Notes under the pieces: generated by a model | The model's database searches: none | Seen by the model: the letters and a program-made list of their open reading frames with translations, nothing else | What the model was told of the DNA's origin: nothing | DNA from: Candidatus Thorarchaeota archaeon | GTDB taxonomy: Archaea; Asgardarchaeota; Thorarchaeia; Thorarchaeales; Thorarchaeaceae | Reading direction: 5' to 3' | DNA: 9,681 nucleotides | Assembly: GCA_016840385.1 (NCBI GenBank) | Contig: JAEOSL010000128.1 | Location: 1 to 9,681 of the forward strand | Translations under genes and position numbers: made by a program | Part shown: piece by piece, positions 6,100 to 9,681 of the stretch | How positions within the stretch are numbered: position 1 is the first letter of the stretch | How the letters are laid out: every line of letters begins with the position of its first letter

Positions 6100-7821
6100 A
6101 TGATAGTAAAAGAACACTTTCAAAAACTTGCGGATATTGTTGGTGAAGACTTTTTCTCAACCGAAGAGTACATGACTCAACTATATTCACATGACATCTC
6201 TGCACTTCCCGGAATTGTCAATGATTTGCTCAATACTCATGGAGAAGCTGTAGCACAACCTACTACCACAGAAATCGTATCGAACATGCTCAAGTACTGT
6301 AAAGAGCATAATATCCAAGTAGTCCCTCGCGGACATGGAACATCTGGATATGGTGGGGCATTGCCAACTAGAGGTGGCCTGATCCTCGACATGACCAGAC
6401 TCAATGGAATATACGACATCGACAAGGGTAGTATGACCATTGAAGTTGGTGCAGGTATCATATGGGGCAGACTAATCGAATATCTTGAAGACGAAGGACT
6501 TACAGTTGCTACATATCCATCAAGTGCACCTTCATGTACAGTTGGTGGCTGGGTCGCGGCTGGAGGTTGTGGAATTGGTAGCACCAAATTTGGTGGTATC
6601 AGAGAGCAAGTCGTAGAGATGGAAGTCGTCCTACCAAACGGTGAGATCATAAATACTATTGAAAAAATTGATGAGGTTTTCAAGGATGGATCCCCAGAAC
6701 CTTTCTTCAAAGGGGATGATGATTTCTATTATCAAGCCGAAGTTCCGGAGCAGTCCGAGGGTGAATCCACATCACTATTTGTTGATAGTAATGGTGCTTT
6801 GGGAGTAATCACGAAGGTGACATTGAGAGTCATTCATCTTAACAAAATCAAACCTATGACATTATCGTTCCCAAACAAAGAACAAACAATAGGCGCAATG
6901 CAAGCCATCCTTAATTACACTAGACCCTTCTACATGCACTTCAAAACAGACCAGTTCTTTGGAATGCTAAAAGAGTTAGACAAAGCTCCAAACACAACAG
7001 GTGAGTGGTTGGTCTTATGTGCTCTTGAAGGAACAGACCAAGAGAACGAAACTGATGCAGCAAAAATCGCTGAGATAGTTACTATGTATCACGGCACTGT
7101 TGAGTCAGATGAGATAGGTCATCACGAGTGGGATGAACGCTTCTACCCCATGAGAGTAAAAAGATTGGGTCCAAGTGTGGCACCTTCTGAGGTATATGTT
7201 CCATTGGACAGAATGGTGGATTTCATTGAACACTGCAATAAGCATTTCAAAGGAGAGAAGATGGCCATGGAAGGAGCTGTCAATCATAAAAATGAAGTTG
7301 CAGTTTTAACATGGTTTTTGGATGATGAGCGTCGGAGAATTCCATTCATGTTTGGATGGTATAGGTCTCTTGATGTTATCAACATCGGTCTCAAGTATGG
7401 AGGTCGAGCTTATTCAATTGGAATGTGGAATGTCATGCATTCACGCACATTTTATGGAAAAGAAAACTATACTAAGATGGGACAAATGAAGCGGCGGACT
7501 GATCCGAAGGGCTACCTCAATTCTCACAAGGTATTCCCAGGACCATTGAATCTGAGTACTCGAATGGGTTTCCTCATTATGTTTATAGCTGCACTTACAG
7601 TTCCAATAGGTATAATGTTTGCATGGTGGTTAGTTCCAAGTATCATTCAAGGCTTTGTTCCTTGGGTTGTAGTAAATGATCTTGCAAGTTTCCTATTGTG
7701 GGCTATAGTTGGTGCAGTAATTGGTGGTATCGCGCAGGAGTTCATGAATATAATACCAATATCTGGGATGCTTTCATTGGGTACACCGTTCCTCAGATTA
7801 GGAAGGAAGATATTCCACTAG
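6100..7821 (+). CDS. GlcD-like FAD-binding oxidoreductase with C-terminal membrane anchor, copy 2
   Basis: 573 residues. The FAD domain shows VVPRGHGTSGYGGALPTRGG (74-93) and YPSSAPSCTVGG...GGCGIGSTKFGG (139-166), then GALGVITKVTLRV (232-244). The C-terminal domain contains motifs shared with copy 1: WDER-Y-R-KR-GPS--P (344-362), DDERRRIPFMFGWYRS (408-423) and WNxxHxxxFYG (443-453). The last family motif appears as RRTDPKGYLNSHKVF, with NSHK in place of NPxK. Two membrane helices (about 489-510 and 526-546) and a short amphipathic tail ending LGRKIFH follow. There is no signal peptide, so the flavin domain should face the cytoplasm. ATG 6100 is preceded by GGTTGTGA (6089-6096), a weak Shine-Dalgarno, 11 nt after the partner gene. 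Likely partner: the copy-2 iron-sulfur protein. The substrate is unknown; glycolate or lactate type chemistry is not supported, because the usual GHxGDGNxH motif is missing. Confidence 0.9.
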   Translation: MIVKEHFQKLADIVGEDFFSTEEYMTQLYSHDISALPGIVNDLLNTHGEAVAQPTTTEIVSNMLKYCKEHNIQVVPRGHGTSGYGGALPTRGGLILDMTRLNGIYDIDKGSMTIEVGAGIIWGRLIEYLEDEGLTVATYPSSAPSCTVGGWVAAGGCGIGSTKFGGIREQVVEMEVVLPNGEIINTIEKIDEVFKDGSPEPFFKGDDDFYYQAEVPEQSEGESTSLFVDSNGALGVITKVTLRVIHLNKIKPMTLSFPNKEQTIGAMQAILNYTRPFYMHFKTDQFFGMLKELDKAPNTTGEWLVLCALEGTDQENETDAAKIAEIVTMYHGTVESDEIGHHEWDERFYPMRVKRLGPSVAPSEVYVPLDRMVDFIEHCNKHFKGEKMAMEGAVNHKNEVAVLTWFLDDERRRIPFMFGWYRSLDVINIGLKYGGRAYSIGMWNVMHSRTFYGKENYTKMGQMKRRTDPKGYLNSHKVFPGPLNLSTRMGFLIMFIAALTVPIGIMFAWWLVPSIIQGFVPWVVVNDLASFLLWAIVGAVIGGIAQEFMNIIPISGMLSLGTPFLRLGRKIFH

Positions 7822-7900
7822 ACTAGATTTGTCAAACCAAAAGCGTGTAGACAAACTAAAAAGCCAGCTAGAGGAACAGAGAAACAAAGAGAGGATTCAG

Positions 7901-8581
7901 ATGTCAGCAAAAGCCATTCAGGTAGAAAATCTCACCCGTAGATATGGTTACAGGGTTGCATTGAGAAAGATATCACTTGATTTCTCTGAGAAAGGGATTC
8001 AGGGTCTCTTTGGTTCAAATGGAGCTGGGAAGACAACTCTCATGCGTGTTATATCCACCTTGCTGCGTCCTCACGGAGGAACAATCTCTGTTATGGGATT
8101 CGATCCACAAGAAGAACCAGAAGAGGTGAAGAAGTGTCTGGGTCTAGTAGGCGACAAACCGCTTCTATATGAAGAGCTAACAGGTATCGAAAATCTTCAT
8201 TTCTATTCCAAGCTTTACGGATTACAGTCTGACTTCTTTGAAACTCAGGTTGAGGATTTATCCAAACGTTTTGCCATTAAGACATGGCTTGAAGAACCTG
8301 TGAAGAATCTATCAACGGGACTTAAGAAAAGACTAGATATTGTCCGAAGTCTAATTCATAACCCTGAACTACTGCTTCTGGACGAACCATTCAGCGGCTT
8401 GGATAAAGACACTACAGAGGTTTTTCAGGAATATCTTAATGAACACAGAAATACGAGAACAACAATTGTGACAACTCACAACCTAGCATTTGGAGCTGAG
8501 TTGTGTGACGAATTTGTTACTCTCAGGAAAGGAGTGGTAATTGGTCAGGGACCAATTTCTGAGTTTGATCAGACACTCTGA
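7901..8581 (+). CDS. ccmA: Cytochrome c maturation ABC transporter ATPase CcmA
   Basis: 226 residues from ATG 7901, about the usual CcmA length. ABC hallmarks in order: Walker A GSNGAGKTT (38-46), signature LSTGLKKR (137-144), Walker B LLLLDEP with catalytic E162, D-loop SGLD (165-168) and switch H193. The stretch GDKPLLYEELTGIENLHF matches the CcmA-type GHxPxLYxELTxxENL. K86 stands where many relatives have the Q-loop Gln, a position I believe varies in CcmA. It pairs with the CcmB gene 6 nt downstream. In System I the CcmAB ATPase drives release of haem-loaded CcmE from CcmC. Start: GAGG at 7891-7894 has a 6-nt spacer to ATG 7901, and this is where ABC domains normally begin. A TTG at 7829 would add a charged 24-residue helix and shrink the gap to the flavoprotein gene from 79 to 7 nt, so it cannot be excluded. 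Sequence alone resembles general ABC-2 ATPases; the CcmB/CcmC neighbours settle it. Confidence 0.85.
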   Translation: MSAKAIQVENLTRRYGYRVALRKISLDFSEKGIQGLFGSNGAGKTTLMRVISTLLRPHGGTISVMGFDPQEEPEEVKKCLGLVGDKPLLYEELTGIENLHFYSKLYGLQSDFFETQVEDLSKRFAIKTWLEEPVKNLSTGLKKRLDIVRSLIHNPELLLLDEPFSGLDKDTTEVFQEYLNEHRNTRTTIVTTHNLAFGAELCDEFVTLRKGVVIGQGPISEFDQTL

Positions 8582-8587
8582 GGTGAT

Positions 8588-9271
8588 ATGATGACATCGG
8601 GTCTAAGTGCAGCAATAGCAATCGCAAAGAAAGACATCATCATTCAGTTGCGTAAGAAATTCGAAGTATTCTCAATGTTCCTGTTCGCTCTTATCGCGGT
8701 CTTATCATTCTCCTTTGCATTGGTTTCACAAGGATCAATACCAGAAGATGTTGGTAGTGCAATGTTGTGGGTTATTATATTCTTCATGGGAATGTTTGGC
8801 TTCGCACCGATTTTCCTTTCCGAATCTGAAACTGGGACATTACGTGGTCTCGCCACTGCGCCGATTCCCGCATGGTCAGTTTACGTTGGCAAAGTGATCT
8901 ATGGCTTCGTTTTGATGGGTATGGTAGAGATCTTTCTAGTACCCATAATTTCTCTATTGTTTGGATTCTCTTTTCTAGATAATCTTCCACTTACAATTGC
9001 AGTACTGTGTGTGGGAACCTTGGATTTGGCCGCAGTAGGTGCAATGGCATCAGCCCTAACAATGCCTTCAGAAGCAAAAGCAACAGTATTCCCACTCGTA
9101 TATTTCCCCACTGCAACATCAGGTCTAATCCTCCTCATCGAAATCACAAAGATCATTGTGTTGGGTCCAGGATTAATTCCAGTTATGTTACTATTTGAAA
9201 TACTTCTAGCTCATTTAATAGCAATGTTGACACTATCCGCATCCGTATTCCACTTTGCACTTACACCCTGA
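8588..9271 (+). CDS. ccmB: Cytochrome c maturation membrane protein CcmB
   Basis: 227 residues with six predicted membrane helices at about 27-47, 57-77, 103-125, 133-156, 166-186 and 199-220, the CcmB length and topology. The N-terminal AxAKKDIIIQLRKKFEVFSM and the loop MLWVIIFFMGMFGFAPIFLSE...ETGTLRGLATAPIPAWSVYVGK (59-102) follow the CcmB pattern of a basic amphipathic N-terminus, a 'LW' helix, an acidic loop, then 'aP...ylGK'. It is the permease partner of CcmA. The Shine-Dalgarno AGGTGAT (8581-8587) overlaps the ccmA stop and abuts ATG 8588; ATG 8591 has better spacing and may be the real start, one residue shorter. The two genes are surely co-transcribed. Confidence 0.85.
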   Translation: MMTSGLSAAIAIAKKDIIIQLRKKFEVFSMFLFALIAVLSFSFALVSQGSIPEDVGSAMLWVIIFFMGMFGFAPIFLSESETGTLRGLATAPIPAWSVYVGKVIYGFVLMGMVEIFLVPIISLLFGFSFLDNLPLTIAVLCVGTLDLAAVGAMASALTMPSEAKATVFPLVYFPTATSGLILLIEITKIIVLGPGLIPVMLLFEILLAHLIAMLTLSASVFHFALTP

Positions 9272-9339
9272 ATGGTAACCGTTAGCAAAACCTTCATATT
9301 GCAAGTCATAAGACAAGCAACAGTTCGAGTTGAATAGCC

Positions 9340-9681
9340 GTGAATAAAAACCGACTGATATTTTTCGGAATCACAGCAGCGATATCACTACTCTATGTCT
9401 ACATGACATGGATCTTCGCCCCACCAGATGTTGTACTTGGAGAAAACATACGTATCTTCTTCCAGCATGTAGCTCCTGCACTAGTCGCATACGGACTATT
9501 TGGAGGGACACTGCTATGTGGATTGATGTACCTCTGGCAGGGAGATCTGAAATATGACATCATTGGAGCGGTATCAATTAAACTTGGATTGTTGTTCACT
9601 ACTATAACATTGTTGAGTGGAATGATGTGGGCTGATGCAGCCTGGGGAACTCCATGGAATTGGGACCCTCGCGAAACAACC
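9340..9681 (+). CDS. ccmC: Haem handling protein CcmC, 5' part (runs off window)
   Basis: 114 codons in frame to the last base, starting at GTG 9340; TGA at 9331-9333 closes the frame upstream and no other start lies between, so this start is firm unless residue M22 is used. The protein begins with a membrane helix ([20 protein letters not shown]), then the extracytoplasmic segment [21 protein letters not shown]43 matches the first conserved CcmC haem-ligand His (usually in YxHVP). A second helix (about 47-67), a third (about 80-98) and [13 protein letters not shown] (102-114) follow. That Trp-rich WGxxWxWDxR motif is the WWD haem-binding signature of the CcmC/CcmF/CcsA family. CcmC loads haem on CcmE. 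The 5' neighbours ccmA and ccmB argue for CcmC rather than CcsA or CcmF; the length to the motif also fits CcmC. ccmE and ccmF are expected beyond the edge if the system is complete. Confidence 0.9.
   Translation, partial: MNKNRLIFFGITAAISLLYVYMTWIFAPPDVVLGENIRIFFQHVAPALVAYGLFGGTLLCGLMYLWQGDLKYDIIGAVSIKLGLLFTTITLLSGMMWADAAWGTPWNWDPRETT

Noticed and set aside
9272..9337. A 21-codon frame starting right after the ccmB stop and filling the gap to ccmC, considered as a ccmD-like gene
   Set aside because: It has no ribosome site, no membrane helix of CcmD type and no recognisable motif; a short open frame in a 68-nt gap is expected by chance.
1..9681. CRISPR arrays, insertion sequences, tRNA or rRNA genes
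   Set aside because: No regularly spaced repeats, transposase-like proteins, terminal inverted repeats or tRNA cloverleaf patterns were found on reading both strands; nearly all the sequence is accounted for by the genes listed.

Overview
The window looks archaeal. It has Shine-Dalgarno sequences close to GGAGGTGAT, TATA-like boxes ahead of two transcription units, an oligo-T terminator, and an exported protein with a Thr-rich stalk and a C-terminal membrane anchor. The DNA is moderately AT-rich. The mix of HdrD/GlcF-type iron-sulfur proteins, a c-type cytochrome and a System I cytochrome c maturation set would suit an Asgard or euryarchaeal lineage. The sequence does not fix the phylum, so this is inference.

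Layout, all on the + strand. Positions 1-570 hold the C-terminal part of a FAD-dependent amine-oxidase/phytoene-desaturase-like enzyme. A 106-nt gap follows with a strong hairpin and a TATA-like box. Unit 1 (677-3582) encodes a four-cluster GlcF/HdrD-like iron-sulfur protein and, translationally coupled to it, a GlcD-like FAD protein with a C-terminal membrane hairpin; its reading frame seems to begin at a CTG codon. An oligo-T tract and a TATA-like promoter separate it from unit 2. Unit 2 (about 3783 to the right edge) is tightly packed: a tail-anchored protein with one CX4CH haem-attachment motif, a four-helix DUF2231-like membrane protein, a second GlcF/HdrD-like protein, a second membrane-anchored GlcD-like flavoprotein, then ccmA, ccmB and the 5' part of ccmC, which runs off the window.

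Working model (inference): each flavoprotein/iron-sulfur pair is a cytoplasm-facing dehydrogenase or reductase held to the membrane by the FAD subunit. The DUF2231 protein could pass electrons within the membrane, and the stalked cytochrome could accept or donate them outside. CcmABC would supply haem for that cytochrome. The substrate is unknown: both flavoproteins lack the usual GHxGDGNxH and EHGxG motifs of the glycolate/lactate oxidase family and instead share their own conserved motifs. The pairing of two paralogous modules around a cytochrome and a Ccm system is the most interesting aspect of the window.
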